From the NCBI RefSeq assembly GCF_028453695.1, contig NC_135775.1, positions 558,001 to 622,000 on the forward strand: 64,000 nucleotides of DNA. Reading direction: 5' to 3'. Shown piece after piece: positions 63,907 through 64,000 of this stretch. The position numbers and the translations under genes were made by a program. The notes below the pieces were generated by a model. That model saw only the letters and a list, made by a program, of their open reading frames with translations, did no database searches and was not told the origin of the DNA. This DNA is from Augochlora pura. Its lineage: Eukaryota; Arthropoda; Insecta; Hymenoptera; Halictidae. Within the stretch, counting starts at the first letter, position 1. Every line of letters begins with the position of its first letter.

Positions 63907-64000
63907 GTATCAAAGTGATTTTAGACTTGGTGCCGAATCACTCTAGCAACAAACACGAGTGGTTCTTGATGTCGACTACGAGGAATGTCCGCTATAGCGA
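63907..64000 (+). CDS. Alpha-glucosidase (maltase, GH13), exon 3, cut by window end
   Basis: This exon starts after TTCCAG and encodes IKVILDLVPNHSSNKHEWF, then LMSTTRNVRYS, before the window ends. DLVPNHSS is GH13 conserved region I (DxxxNH), whose Asn and His help shape the active site. NHS is a potential N-glycosylation sequon. The nucleophile Asp, acid Glu and transition-state Asp lie in exons beyond the window. The open frame so far is intact, so the gene is probably functional. Confidence 0.93.

Noticed and set aside
1..64000. CRISPR arrays, tRNA or rRNA genes, bacterial or viral genes
   Set aside because: No spaced direct-repeat array, no tRNA B-box pairs and no rRNA segments were recognised. 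Tandem repeats here are contiguous minisatellites.

Overview
The window is arthropod nuclear DNA, most likely from a hymenopteran and plausibly a bee. The evidence is spliced genes with GT-AG introns, introns of 4 to 13 kb, many simple repeats, CpG-rich sequence throughout, an insect-type Na+/Ca2+ exchanger and a secreted GH13 maltase resembling the honey bee alpha-glucosidases. The lineage is an inference, because no species-specific marker was seen.

Layout. (1) Positions 1-36171 on the + strand hold the 3' part of a Na+/Ca2+ exchanger gene (SLC8 family; Calx in flies). Three terminal coding exons lie at 18530-18688, 31944-32115 and 35967-36171. They join in frame through canonical splice sites and encode the last 178 residues: the alpha-2 ion-exchange repeat, the final membrane helices and the C-terminus. 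The beginning of the protein is not in the window, so 1-18529 is read as intron. (2) Positions 36172 to about 62079 contain no coding exon that I can recognise. This stretch holds the exchanger's 3' UTR of unknown length, three copies of a small inverted-repeat transposon family (38361, 42052 and about 45215), an unusual element of degenerate repeats spaced 92-95 bp (41142-41766), AT-rich and UTR-like islands, a purine-rich degenerate repeat (51150-51710) and a decayed LINE reverse-transcriptase fragment on the minus strand (55394-55579). (3) Positions 62080-64000 hold the 5' end of an alpha-glucosidase (maltase) gene on the + strand: a TATA box, three exons (62144-62312, 63531-63710 and 63907 to the window end), a signal peptide and GH13 motifs.

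The two genes are in tandem but have unrelated roles. The exchanger extrudes Ca2+ across the plasma membrane. The maltase is secreted and splits sucrose or maltose, probably in gut or gland. Nothing suggests an operon or a shared pathway. Most other long open frames are by-products of GC-rich sequence and microsatellites. I found no tRNA, rRNA, CRISPR array or known microRNA by eye. The best candidates for undescribed structure are the repeat element at 41142-41766, the roughly 265-bp imperfect fold-back at 23472-23737 inside an exchanger intron, and the dispersed TTAACCCYTT motif.
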